Source: Marinibacterium profundimaris
GTDB lineage: Bacteria; Pseudomonadota; Alphaproteobacteria; Rhodobacterales; Rhodobacteraceae
DNA: 64,000 nucleotides
Reading direction: 5' to 3'
Assembly: GCF_002210095.1 (NCBI RefSeq)
Contig: NZ_AQQR01000005.1
Location: 248,001-312,000, forward strand
The notes below the pieces were generated by a model. It saw only the letters and a program-made list of their open reading frames with translations. It was not told the DNA's origin and made no database searches. This document shows positions 8,416-17,071 of this stretch, one piece after another. The stretch's first letter is position 1; the number at the start of each line of letters is the position of its first letter. A program made the position numbers and the translations under genes.

Positions 8416-9654
8416 TCACGGGACCGGCGCCTGTCGGACAAGCGCGTCCAGCTCGTCCGGTCCCGATCCGCGCTGGCAGGGCTCATCCCATGCATGGCCG
8501 TTCGCGACAAGGTCGAAGCGCCCCTCGCGCCCCACCAGCACCAGATCGGCAGGCCGCGCCCGCGCGCATCCCTTGGCACAGCCCGACACATGCAGGCTGC
8601 GCCCCGCCAGCCCCGGCTCCCGCGCCAGCCGCCGGGCCAGCGCCCGGGTCTCGACACTGGCCGAGGGGCAGAGGGGCGCGCCGGGGCAGGCATCGATGCC
8701 CAGCAGCGGATCGCCCGGATCGGTGATCGCGTGGTCAGGCGCATGGGCGACGGCCCGTCCGCCCTCCAGCACAAGGCAGCGCCAGGGCGTGACCCGCACG
8801 GCCTGGGCCCCCGCCGCCTTCAGGATCTCCGGCAGACGCCCGGCCCGGGCCTGGCCGAAGGCAAAGCCCACCACCGGCCCGATCCGTGTCATCCCCGGCC
8901 CCCGCGGAGCGGCGCGCCCGGCGCAGGGCGCAACGCCCGTCCACGCCTCGGGCAGCGGCACAGCCTCCAGCAGCCGCGCCATCCGCGTCATGCGCCGTAG
9001 GGTGGGGCTTGCCCCACCGCTTGCCCGCCCGGCCGCCACGGCGAACCACTCCGCCAGCTCGACCACCCGGTCCACGGCCTCGTCCTCGCGCACCGCCCGC
9101 CCGCTGGCCGCGCCATCGGCCCGCAGCACCAGCCCGCCATCCGCACCCGTCTCCAGCCGGATATCGGCCGAGGCGCCTTCCAGCCACAGCGCCGCCCCGG
9201 CATCGACGGCAAATCCGAACTTCGCCGGCAGCTCCGGCAGATCGGCCAGCCGCGCCAGCAGCGCCTCGGCCAGCCGCGCGGTCCGGTCCCCGGTTCGCCA
9301 GTCCGGCGCCACCAGCACGTTCCGCCGCCCTTCAAGGCCCGGATCCACGTCCAGCAGACCAAGCCGCGCCAGCTCCTGCAACAGCGCCTCGTGATCGGCC
9401 TCGGCCACGCCCCGCAGCTGCAGGTTGGCCCGGCTGGTGATGTCGATCACCCCCGATCCGTAGCGCAGCGCCACGTCGCACAGCCCCTCGACCTGGGCCC
9501 GCGACAGCCGCGCCAGCCGCGGCCGCACCCGCACCACCAGCCCGTCGCCCGAGGCCATCGGCACCCAGGCGCCCGGGCACCAGCCCTTCACGCCGGGCGC
9601 CGCGGCAGCCCCGGCCCGCGCGCCCTCCGGCGCCTTGTCCGACGCCCGGCTCAT
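8416..9654 (-). CDS. cobG: precorrin-3B synthase CobG
   Basis: About 412 residues, of the sulfite/nitrite-reductase family; this oxygen-dependent enzyme makes precorrin-3B with its gamma-lactone and defines the aerobic route. The Fe-S/siroheme-type cysteines are visible as CPGAPLC and SGCAKGC in the last third, and TSRANLQLRGV in the first half is the repeated reductase motif. Start ATG 9654 overlaps the cobN stop by four bases. A hairpin repeat (8997-9021) is embedded in frame near residues 212-220, encoding GGASPTLRR. Confidence 0.92.
   Translation of the reverse strand: MSRASDKAPEGARAGAAAAPGVKGWCPGAWVPMASGDGLVVRVRPRLARLSRAQVEGLCDVALRYGSGVIDITSRANLQLRGVAEADHEALLQELARLGLLDVDPGLEGRRNVLVAPDWRTGDRTARLAEALLARLADLPELPAKFGFAVDAGAALWLEGASADIRLETGADGGLVLRADGAASGRAVREDEAVDRVVELAEWFAVAAGRASGGASPTLRRMTRMARLLEAVPLPEAWTGVAPCAGRAAPRGPGMTRIGPVVGFAFGQARAGRLPEILKAAGAQAVRVTPWRCLVLEGGRAVAHAPDHAITDPGDPLLGIDACPGAPLCPSASVETRALARRLAREPGLAGRSLHVSGCAKGCARARPADLVLVGREGRFDLVANGHAWDEPCQRGSGPDELDALVRQAPVP
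8997..9021. repeat. REP-like hairpin element inside cobG
   Basis: The bases gtagggtggggc, a two-base loop and gccccaccgct form an 8-bp perfect stem. Nearly the same sequence recurs at 35353-35378 with a different loop. Here it lies within coding sequence and is translated in frame. Confidence 0.6.
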
Positions 9655-12600
9655 TCCGCCGCCTCCAGCGCCGCCCGGATCGAATTCCGCCGGCTCTCCC
9701 ACAGCCCCGCCGCCTGCAGCGCGCGGAACCGGTCCCACATCGCCGCATGGGCCTGCGGGTTTTCCTGCCTCAGGAAATCCTCCACCGCCGCATCCCCCAG
9801 CGTCGCATCGAAATAGAGATCAAACAGGTGATCCCCCACCACGCCCGCCAGATGCGCGAAAGCCGCCATGTGATCCAGCGTCGCCGCGATCTCCGCCGCG
9901 CCGCGGAACCCGTGCCTTTGCATGCCCGCGATCCAGCCCGGATGCGCCGCCCGTGCCTGCACGACCCGCGCGATCTCCTCGGGCAGGGCGCGCACCCGCA
10001 CCGCGTCCGGATCGGTATTGTCCACGTGCCACAGCGCCGCCTTGCCGCCCGTCACCGCCTGCGCCGCGGCAAAGCCCGCCTCATGCGCGGCATAATCCGA
10101 GGCCAGCAGCAGATCGCTTTCCGCCAGGTCCTGCAGGTGCACGAAGGCATCCGCCTGCCGGACCCGGTCCCTGATCCCCTGGTCATCGCGCACCGGCTTC
10201 GCACCGTCCAGCGCCCAGGCGCTCGCCGTCAGCCAGGCCTCGCCGGCGCGCCGCTTCGCCTCTTCGGAATAGGTCTCCAGCGCCTCGCCCATGCCCAGCC
10301 CGTAGGACCCCGGCGCCGGCCCGTAGACCCGCGCCGCCTCGCGGCCCACATAGGGGTTGAAATCCACCGCCTCGTCCCGCGCCGCCAGCAGCCGCACCGC
10401 CTGCGCAAACAGCGTCGCCAGCGTCGGAAACACGTCCCGGAACAGCCCCGAGACCCGCAGCGTCACGTCGATCCTCGGCCGGTCCATCTCGGTCAGCGGC
10501 ACCACCTCGATCCCCGAGACCCGCTCCGATCCCGCGTCCCAGACCGGCGTCACGCCGACCAGCGCCAGCGCCATGGCAAACTCTTCCCCGGCGGTCCGCA
10601 TCGTCGCTGACCCCCAAAGATCCACGACCACGCCCCTCGGCCAGTCGCCTTCCTCCTGCAGATGCCGTCGCACCAGCTCCTCGGCCAGCCGCTTGCCCTG
10701 CCGGTAGGCCGCGCGCGTCGGCACCGACCTCGGATCGGTCGTATGAAGGTTCCGTCCCGTCGGCAGCACATCGCTGCGCCCGCGATAGGGCGACCCGGAC
10801 GGCCCGGCCTCCACGAACCGCCCCGCCAGCGCCGTGGCCAGGGCCCTGCGCTCCGCCACCGCCGACGGCCCCGCATCAAAGACACCGCCAGCCGCAGGCG
10901 CCCGCCCGAAGACGTGCAGACCGTCGCCGAACTGGCTCTCCTTCACGTCGCAGACAAAGCGGTCGATCCGGGTGATCGCCTCGGCCGCGCAGGCGCCGGC
11001 CTCCAGCCCCAGGTCCTGCTCCAGCCCCAGCGCCTGCGCCTCGCCGCGAATATCCTCCTGCAGCGCATCGCGCCGCCGCGGGTCCAGCCCGTCGGCATTG
11101 GAGAACTCGTCCAGAAGCGCCTCCAGCCGGGCCAGCCGCTCCGGCGTGCCGGAATCCCGCAGGGGAGGGGGCACATGCCCGATCGTCACTGCACCGATCC
11201 GCCGCTTGGCCTGCGCCGCCTCGCCGGGATCGTTCACGATGAACGGGTAGATCACCGGCAGATCGCCCACCAGCGCCTCGGGCCAGCATTCCCCCGACAA
11301 GGCCACCGCCTTGCCCGGCAGCCATTCAAGCGTGCCATGCGCGCCGATATGCACCAGCGCCCGCGCCCGCGCCCTCAGCCACAGGTAGAACGCCACGTAT
11401 CCATGCCGTGGCACCCGGGCGAGGTCGTGGTATTCGTCCTCCCGCGCCGCCACGTCCCCGCGCTCGGGCTGCAGCGCCACCACGGCCTCGCCCACCCGGA
11501 TCGCGGCAAATTCAAAGGCCCCGTCCACAACTGCCGGATCCTCCTCCGCCGCGCCCCAGGCCGCCCGCAAATCCGCCCTCAGCCGCTCCGGCACCCCCTC
11601 CAGCGCGGCACCATAGTCCTTCAGCGAAAACCGCAGACGCCCGGCCTGCAACGCGCCCGCCAGATCCTCGGGCGCCGCATGCCCCAGGTCCTCCAGCATC
11701 GCCCGGGCCGAGGCCAGCGCATCCAGCCCCACGGCATGACCGATCTGCCAGTTCTTGCCCGGATAGGTCGACAGCACCAGCGCGACCTGCCCGCCGTGCC
11801 CCGCCTGCAGGCCCAGCCAGCCACTGACCCGATCCGCCAGCGCCTCGACCCGCGCGCCTTCGGCCACATGGGCCACCCGCGCGAATTCCAGCGCCGGATC
11901 CCGCGCCTGTTCCTCCTTGAACGACACCACGCCGCCCGAAATCCGCCCGTCCACCTCCGGCAACACCACATGCATCGCCAGGTCGGCGGGCGACAGCCCA
12001 CGCTCCGCCTCCGCCCAGGCCGCCCGGCCCGAGGTCGCAAGCGCCGCCTGGAACACCGGCACACCGCCGGCATCCAGCGGCGACACCCCGCCTGACCCTT
12101 TCCCCGAAAACGCCGTCACGTTCACGATCGCCGCCGGCTCCAGCGCCCTGACCCAGCGCTCCATCCAGCCCGCCGCCTCCGGCGCCTTCAGCGACGGCGC
12201 AAACAGCCCCATCACCTCGCAGCCACGCGCGCGCAACGCCCCGAACAAGGCCTCGACCGGTCCCAGATCCGCCGCCGCAAGATAGGACCGGTAGAACACC
12301 ACCAGCACTTTCTTCTTGGGAGAAATACCTCTCGGGGGGGGCTCGGCCCCGCCGAGCCGGGGGGCAGACAGCCCCCCTCCGACCGCGCCAAAGGCGCCAA
12401 CCGCGGGACAGCACAGCCCGCTCTCCGGCACCCATCCGCCCACCAGCGGCAGCGCCTTCGCCCCCCTGACCGGCCCGGCATACAGCCCCGCCGCCAGGGC
12501 CAACTGCGCCAGCGCCGCCTGCGCCGCCACCGCGCCGCCGGTGTCGCACAGATGCCGCAACCGCCGCAGCGTCGAGACCGGCAGCGTCGAATAGCCGTCC

Positions 12601-12977
12601 AGCGCCGGATCGTCCCGCCCGTCCGCCGGCAGCACCGCCAGCGCCAGCCCGCTCCGCTGCGCCAGGTCGCGCAGCTGGTCCAGCCCATAGCGCCAATAGG
12701 GCACTCCGCCGATCAGCCGCACCAGCACCGCCCTGGCGGCGCCCAGCGTCTTCTCGACATAGGTATCGACCGACAGCGGATGCTTCAGCGCCGCCAGGTT
12801 CGCCAGCCGCAACGAGGGCATGCGCCCGGCGCCGCCCCCGCGATGCCAGCCGGCGGCGAAGGCGCCCAGGTCACTGTCGGAAAACGACAGCACCACCAGC
12901 TCGGCCGGCGACTGGTCGAGGTCGACGGGCGTGTCGCTCTCCTCCAGTCCCTGGCGCTCGCGAAAGACGACATGCAT
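9651..12977 (-). CDS. cobN: cobaltochelatase large subunit CobN
   Basis: A 1108-residue BchH/CobN family protein, the substrate-binding subunit that with CobS and CobT inserts cobalt into hydrogenobyrinic acid a,c-diamide at the cost of ATP. Family motifs include HIGAHGTLEWLPGKAVALS and GDGLHVFGRAP in the C-terminal half. Somewhat shorter than the well-studied CobN proteins (about 1270 residues), with no break visible. cobS and cobT are not in the window. The ATG at 12977 follows cobW by three bases; a second ATG frame lies four bases away but does not read the protein. Confidence 0.94.
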   Translation of the reverse strand: MHVVFRERQGLEESDTPVDLDQSPAELVVLSFSDSDLGAFAAGWHRGGGAGRMPSLRLANLAALKHPLSVDTYVEKTLGAARAVLVRLIGGVPYWRYGLDQLRDLAQRSGLALAVLPADGRDDPALDGYSTLPVSTLRRLRHLCDTGGAVAAQAALAQLALAAGLYAGPVRGAKALPLVGGWVPESGLCCPAVGAFGAVGGGLSAPRLGGAEPPPRGISPKKKVLVVFYRSYLAAADLGPVEALFGALRARGCEVMGLFAPSLKAPEAAGWMERWVRALEPAAIVNVTAFSGKGSGGVSPLDAGGVPVFQAALATSGRAAWAEAERGLSPADLAMHVVLPEVDGRISGGVVSFKEEQARDPALEFARVAHVAEGARVEALADRVSGWLGLQAGHGGQVALVLSTYPGKNWQIGHAVGLDALASARAMLEDLGHAAPEDLAGALQAGRLRFSLKDYGAALEGVPERLRADLRAAWGAAEEDPAVVDGAFEFAAIRVGEAVVALQPERGDVAAREDEYHDLARVPRHGYVAFYLWLRARARALVHIGAHGTLEWLPGKAVALSGECWPEALVGDLPVIYPFIVNDPGEAAQAKRRIGAVTIGHVPPPLRDSGTPERLARLEALLDEFSNADGLDPRRRDALQEDIRGEAQALGLEQDLGLEAGACAAEAITRIDRFVCDVKESQFGDGLHVFGRAPAAGGVFDAGPSAVAERRALATALAGRFVEAGPSGSPYRGRSDVLPTGRNLHTTDPRSVPTRAAYRQGKRLAEELVRRHLQEEGDWPRGVVVDLWGSATMRTAGEEFAMALALVGVTPVWDAGSERVSGIEVVPLTEMDRPRIDVTLRVSGLFRDVFPTLATLFAQAVRLLAARDEAVDFNPYVGREAARVYGPAPGSYGLGMGEALETYSEEAKRRAGEAWLTASAWALDGAKPVRDDQGIRDRVRQADAFVHLQDLAESDLLLASDYAAHEAGFAAAQAVTGGKAALWHVDNTDPDAVRVRALPEEIARVVQARAAHPGWIAGMQRHGFRGAAEIAATLDHMAAFAHLAGVVGDHLFDLYFDATLGDAAVEDFLRQENPQAHAAMWDRFRALQAAGLWESRRNSIRAALEAAE

Positions 12978-12980
12978 GGC

Positions 12981-14015
12981 TCAGCCCAACAGCACCTCGT
13001 GGATCTTCGCCGGCGCGATATCGTCATGCTCGGCGATCACCACCAGCTTGCCCACACGCGCGTCGCCATTCCACATCCGGTCATACTGGTGGCGCACTCG
13101 CGCGCCCACCGCCTGCACCAGCAGGCGCATCGGCTTGCCCGACACGGCCGCATAGCCCTTCACGCGCAGGATGTTCTGCTCCTTCGCCAGCCGCTCGATC
13201 TTTGCCACAAGCTCGGCGGGGTCGGCCAGCTCGGGCACCTCGACCACGATCGAATCGAAATCCTCGTGGTCATGCTCCGGCACACCGTCATGATGGCTGG
13301 GCCGCCCGTCCAGGTCGTCCTCGGCCGCCGCTTCCAGCCCCAGGATCACCCGCGGATCCACCGCGCCCTCGGCCACCTCGATCACCGGCAGGCTGCGGGG
13401 CGCTTCCGCCGCGATGACCGCCCTGGCCTTCGCCACGCCCTCGGCCCCGGCGAGATCCGGCTTGGTCAGCAGGATGATGTCCGCGCAGGAGATCTGGTCC
13501 TCGAAGACCTCCGACAGCGGGGTTTCATGGTCGATGCTGTCATCCGCCATCCGCTGCGCATCCACCCGCGCCACGTCCGGCGCGAACCGCCCGGCGGCCA
13601 CGGCCTCGGCATCGGCCAGCGCGATCACGCCGTCCACGGTGATCCGGCTCTTGATATCGGGCCAGTCGAAGGCCTTCAGCAGCGGCTTCGGCAGCGCCAG
13701 GCCGGAGGTCTCGATCAGGATGTGATCGGGCCGCGGCTCCAGCGCCATCAGCGCCTCGATCGTGGGGATGAAATCGTCGGCCACGGTGCAGCAGATGCAG
13801 CCGTTGGCCAGCTCCATGATGTTCTCTTCGGGGCAGTCGGGGATCGCGCAGCCCTTCAGGATCTCGCCATCCACGCCGACATCGCCGAATTCATTCACCA
13901 CCACGGCCAGCCGCCGGCCGCCGGGGTTCTGCATCAGGTGGCGGATCAGGGTCGTCTTGCCGGATCCGAGGAAGCCGGTCACGACGGTGACGGGCAGTTT
14001 TTCAAGCGTGGTCAT
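12981..14015 (-). CDS. cobW: CobW-type metallochaperone GTPase
   Basis: A 344-residue G3E-family (COG0523) GTPase presumed to deliver cobalt to the chelatase. Walker A GFLGSGKTT is at residues 14-22, the metal-binding CICC motif at 73-76, TKPD serves as the NKxD-like guanine motif, and a histidine/acid-rich loop HHDGVPEHDHEDFD lies near residues 240-254. Adjacent to cobN, as in other alphaproteobacteria. It overlaps the preceding DUF1636 gene by four bases. Confidence 0.94.
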   Translation of the reverse strand: MTTLEKLPVTVVTGFLGSGKTTLIRHLMQNPGGRRLAVVVNEFGDVGVDGEILKGCAIPDCPEENIMELANGCICCTVADDFIPTIEALMALEPRPDHILIETSGLALPKPLLKAFDWPDIKSRITVDGVIALADAEAVAAGRFAPDVARVDAQRMADDSIDHETPLSEVFEDQISCADIILLTKPDLAGAEGVAKARAVIAAEAPRSLPVIEVAEGAVDPRVILGLEAAAEDDLDGRPSHHDGVPEHDHEDFDSIVVEVPELADPAELVAKIERLAKEQNILRVKGYAAVSGKPMRLLVQAVGARVRHQYDRMWNGDARVGKLVVIAEHDDIAPAKIHEVLLG

Positions 14016-14425
14016 TCGGGCAGCTCCAGGGGGGGAATGCGGGCGATGCAGTTCTTGCGGAAATGGACGGGACGTTCGCGCCAGGGCACGAGCCCGTTTT
14101 CGGTGTCGAGGTAACGCGTCACGCCCTCGACGATGGTCTCGACCGATGCCTCCTGGGCATCGAGGTTGCCATAGACATAGGTCCAGCGTTTCGGCCCGCC
14201 GCGCAGGGCGACCGAACAGCCGTGATCACAATTCGACAGGCACTCGACGGCATGCAGGCGCACGCCGTCCGGCAGACCGGCTTGCCGCAGCGCGGCATGA
14301 AGCTTCACGCCGGGCCGGTCGGCCTCGTCCTCCACCGGCAGCCCCATTTTGCATTTTGTACAAATCAGCAAATCCACCGGTTCGCCCCCGGTTTCGCCTT
14401 TGTACAAAACGGAACAATCGTCCAT
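14012..14425 (-). CDS. DUF1636 cysteine-rich metal-binding protein
   Basis: A 137-residue protein with five ordered cysteines, CTKC at 22-25 and C62-x3-C66-x3-C70 (ECLSNCDHGC), the pattern of DUF1636 proteins, which resemble thioredoxin-like [2Fe-2S] ferredoxins. Its function is unknown; the family commonly sits beside cobW, suggesting a redox or metal role in cobalt handling. The ATG at 14425 is preferred because a GAGGG ribosome-binding site lies six bases upstream; an in-frame ATG exists at 14449. It is the first gene after the cobalamin riboswitch. Confidence 0.8.
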   Translation of the reverse strand: MDDCSVLYKGETGGEPVDLLICTKCKMGLPVEDEADRPGVKLHAALRQAGLPDGVRLHAVECLSNCDHGCSVALRGGPKRWTYVYGNLDAQEASVETIVEGVTRYLDTENGLVPWRERPVHFRKNCIARIPPLELPE

Positions 14426-14527
14426 CGCGCCCTCGCATGTCTTTCGCATGTCTCTGGGGCAGGCCGGGACCGCTTGTGTCAAGCAAACCCGCCACCGACA
14501 CACCCCGTCCGGTACCGTCATTCGTCG

Positions 14528-14701
14528 CTGGCAGGTCTCCCGGCTTGCGGATGTCAGGCCCCTTGGGGCGCCTGTCGGACAGCCTGCCTTCCCGATTTCT
14601 CAGTGGCATTGGCCGGCCTCTCCGGTCACGGTCGCGGGGGCGGCTGCGCTTCGGGGCCGCTTTGAACAGGCCCCTATCGCATTCCCTTTTCACCTGTCCT
14701 A
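14528..14701 (-). promoter_or_regulatory. cobalamin (B12) riboswitch
   Basis: Read on the minus strand this shows the conserved cobalamin aptamer: GGTGAAAAGGGAA at the 5' side, CCCCCGCGACCGTGACCGG, then CCACTGAGAAATCGGGAAG, and the B12 box AGCCGGGAGACCTGCC at 14545-14530. It lies about 100 bases upstream of the DUF1636 start, so adenosylcobalamin would repress the DUF1636-cobW-cobN-cobG-cobH-cobI-cobJ transcript. I see no clear U-tract terminator after it, so translational control is as likely as transcriptional. Outer limits are approximate. Confidence 0.92.
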
Positions 14702-14776
14702 AGACAGGCACCAGCAGGGCGCGACCATCAAGGGACGCCCGGCATAAGTCAAGCGGCGAAAACGGGGGCAGGGACC

Positions 14777-15400
14777 ATGTCATCGGGCGACTTCGACCTT
14801 GTGGTCTGGGATTTCGACGGCGTGCTGAACGCCAATATCGTCGATGGCCGCTTTGTCTGGGCCGATGGCCTGGAGAGGGATCTTGGCATTGATTCCAATG
14901 CCTTTTCCGATTTCGTCTTCCGCTCCGGCCGGATGCGCGAGGTGATCTCGGGCCGGCTTGACCTGCACGACCTGGTGGGGCCGTGGCTGGCCGATCAGGG
15001 CCATGCCATCAACGCGCGGGACTTTGTCGCCTACTGGTGGAAGAAGGACGCGCGCCCGGACCGGGAGATCATCGCGCTGTCCGAACGACTGTCCGAACGG
15101 CTGGCCGTGCGGCAGGTCATCGGCACCAACAACGAACAGCACCGCGCGCGCTACATCGAAGAGGACATGGGCATCGGCCGGCTGGTCGAGCGGATCTTCG
15201 CCTCGGGCCGGATGGGCGTGGCCAAGCCCGATGCGGGCTTCTTCCGGCAGATCGAGGATTGGGCCGGCGTCCCCTCCGACCGGATCCTGCTGATCGACGA
15301 TCTGGGGAAAAATATCGCGTCCGCTCAGAACCTTGGCTGGCAGGTCTTCCATTTCACGCCCGCCACCCGGGCGGCGCTTCCCGCACGGCTGGGGCTTTGA
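14777..15400 (+). CDS. HAD-superfamily hydrolase (HAD-IA type)
   Basis: A 207-residue protein with the HAD motif I WDFDGVLN (Asp12, Asp14), a Lys in [10 protein letters not shown] and motif [12 protein letters not shown]. Such enzymes are Mg-dependent phosphatases; the substrate cannot be told. It starts opposite the riboswitch region and ends one base before cobQ, so the two are likely co-transcribed. A role in a phosphatase step of nucleotide-loop assembly is possible but only inferred from position. Confidence 0.85.
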   Translation: MSSGDFDLVVWDFDGVLNANIVDGRFVWADGLERDLGIDSNAFSDFVFRSGRMREVISGRLDLHDLVGPWLADQGHAINARDFVAYWWKKDARPDREIIALSERLSERLAVRQVIGTNNEQHRARYIEEDMGIGRLVERIFASGRMGVAKPDAGFFRQIEDWAGVPSDRILLIDDLGKNIASAQNLGWQVFHFTPATRAALPARLGL

Positions 15401-15401
15401 C

Positions 15402-16847
15402 ATGCCCGCGCTGATGATCCAGGGCACCGGCTCCAACGTGGGCAAATCCATGCTGGTCGCGGGCCTGTGCCGCGCCGCCCGCCTGCGTGGCCTCAGCGTC
15501 GCGCCCTTCAAGCCGCAAAACATGTCCAACAACGCCGCCGTCACCGCCGACGGGGGCGAGATCGGCCGCGCCCAGGCGTTGCAGGCGCAGGCCTGCGGGC
15601 TGGAGCCCGTGACCGACATGAACCCCGTCCTGCTGAAGCCCGAGACGGATGTGGGCGCGCAGGTCGTGGTGCAGGGCCGGCGGCTGACCACCACCAGGGC
15701 CGCCGACTACGCGCGCCTGAAACCGACGCTCATGACCTCGGTTCTTGAAAGTTTCCAACGGCTTGAGGCCGCCCATGACCTGGTGATCGTCGAAGGCGCC
15801 GGCAGCCCGGCCGAGGTCAACCTGAGGCAGGGCGACATCGCCAACATGGGCTTTGCCGTGGCCGCAAAGGTCCCCGTGATCCTTGCCGGAGACATCGACC
15901 GCGGTGGCGTCATCGCCCAGATGGTCGGCACCCAGGCGGTGCTTTCGCCCGAAGACGCCGAGCGGGTAAAAGGCTTCCTGATCAACAAGTTCCGCGGCGA
16001 TCCCCGGCTGTTCGACGACGGCTATTCCTTCATCGCAGACCGCACCGGCTGGCCCGGGTTCGGCGTCTGCCCCTGGTTTCCCGAGGCCTGGCGTCTGCCG
16101 GCCGAAGACGCGCTCGACATCTCCTCGGGCCCCGCGACCGAAGGGCTGCACGTGGTCTGCCTCGCCCTGTCACGGATCGCCAATTTCGACGATCTCGACC
16201 CGCTGTCGCAGCATCCCGGGGTGCGGGTGACGATGCTGACGGCCGGGCAGGCGCTACCGGGTGACGCCGACCTCGTGATCCTGCCGGGCAGCAAATCCAC
16301 GCGTGGCGATCTGGCGTTCCTGCGCGCCCAGGGATGGGATGTGGACCTTGCCGCGCATCGGCGCAGGGGCGGGGCGATCCTGGGAATTTGCGGGGGATAC
16401 CAGATGCTTGGCACCTCTGTCTCTGACCCCGAGGGGATCGAGGGGCCGGCCGGCGACACCCCCGGCCTGGGGCTTTTGAACGTCGAAACCCGGATGAGCC
16501 CCGACAAGCGGCTGACCCGCGCCACCGGTCGCCACCTGGCCACGGACAGGGCCTTTTCGGGCTACGAGATCCACATCGGCCGGACCGAGGGAGCCGATTG
16601 CGCGCGCCCCTTCGCCGAGGTCGATGGCCGCCCCGAAGGCGCCACCAGCCCCGACGGCAAGGTCATGGGCAGCTACCTTCACGGCCTGTTCCGCGACGAT
16701 GGCTTCCGCACCGCATTGCTGGCCGGCCTGGGCGTCACCGGCGCCGCCACCGCGTTTGACGCGGGCGTCGAAGCCGCGCTTGACGCGCTGGCCGCCCACC
16801 TGGAAACCCATCTCGACATCGACGGTCTGATCGCCCTGGCGCGCTGA
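15402..16847 (+). CDS. cobQ: cobyric acid synthase CobQ
   Basis: A 481-residue glutamine amidotransferase that amidates the b, d, e and g side chains of adenosylcobyrinic a,c-diamide. The P-loop-like [15 protein letters not shown] is at the N terminus, [12 protein letters not shown] follows, the nucleophile is in [10 protein letters not shown] and the His in GSYLHGLF. The ATG at 15402 comes one base after the HAD stop. cobD, cobP, cobV, cobC, cobO, cobS and cobT are absent from the window and must lie elsewhere. Confidence 0.95.
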   Translation: MPALMIQGTGSNVGKSMLVAGLCRAARLRGLSVAPFKPQNMSNNAAVTADGGEIGRAQALQAQACGLEPVTDMNPVLLKPETDVGAQVVVQGRRLTTTRAADYARLKPTLMTSVLESFQRLEAAHDLVIVEGAGSPAEVNLRQGDIANMGFAVAAKVPVILAGDIDRGGVIAQMVGTQAVLSPEDAERVKGFLINKFRGDPRLFDDGYSFIADRTGWPGFGVCPWFPEAWRLPAEDALDISSGPATEGLHVVCLALSRIANFDDLDPLSQHPGVRVTMLTAGQALPGDADLVILPGSKSTRGDLAFLRAQGWDVDLAAHRRRGGAILGICGGYQMLGTSVSDPEGIEGPAGDTPGLGLLNVETRMSPDKRLTRATGRHLATDRAFSGYEIHIGRTEGADCARPFAEVDGRPEGATSPDGKVMGSYLHGLFRDDGFRTALLAGLGVTGAATAFDAGVEAALDALAAHLETHLDIDGLIALAR

Positions 16848-17071
16848 CCACGCCTTGCCCCGCACGCGACCAGGCCCCGGCGCGCCGCCCGGCCTGTCTT
16901 CCCCTGTCCCGACGGCGCTGCGTCTTTGCCTGCGCCGCGAGCCTTGTCGGCGGAGCTCCACTTGAATGACAGGGGCGACGCCGCGCGATCTCTGTACATG
17001 GGCGGGTCAGGACCCATATCATGACCATGCCGCGGCGCGGAAAGAGCAATCGCCGCGGCGAGGAAAGGGCG

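Noticed and set aside
14700-14776. A second riboswitch for the HAD-cobQ pair
   Set aside because: No B12 box or aptamer core is found on the plus strand in the 76 bases available.
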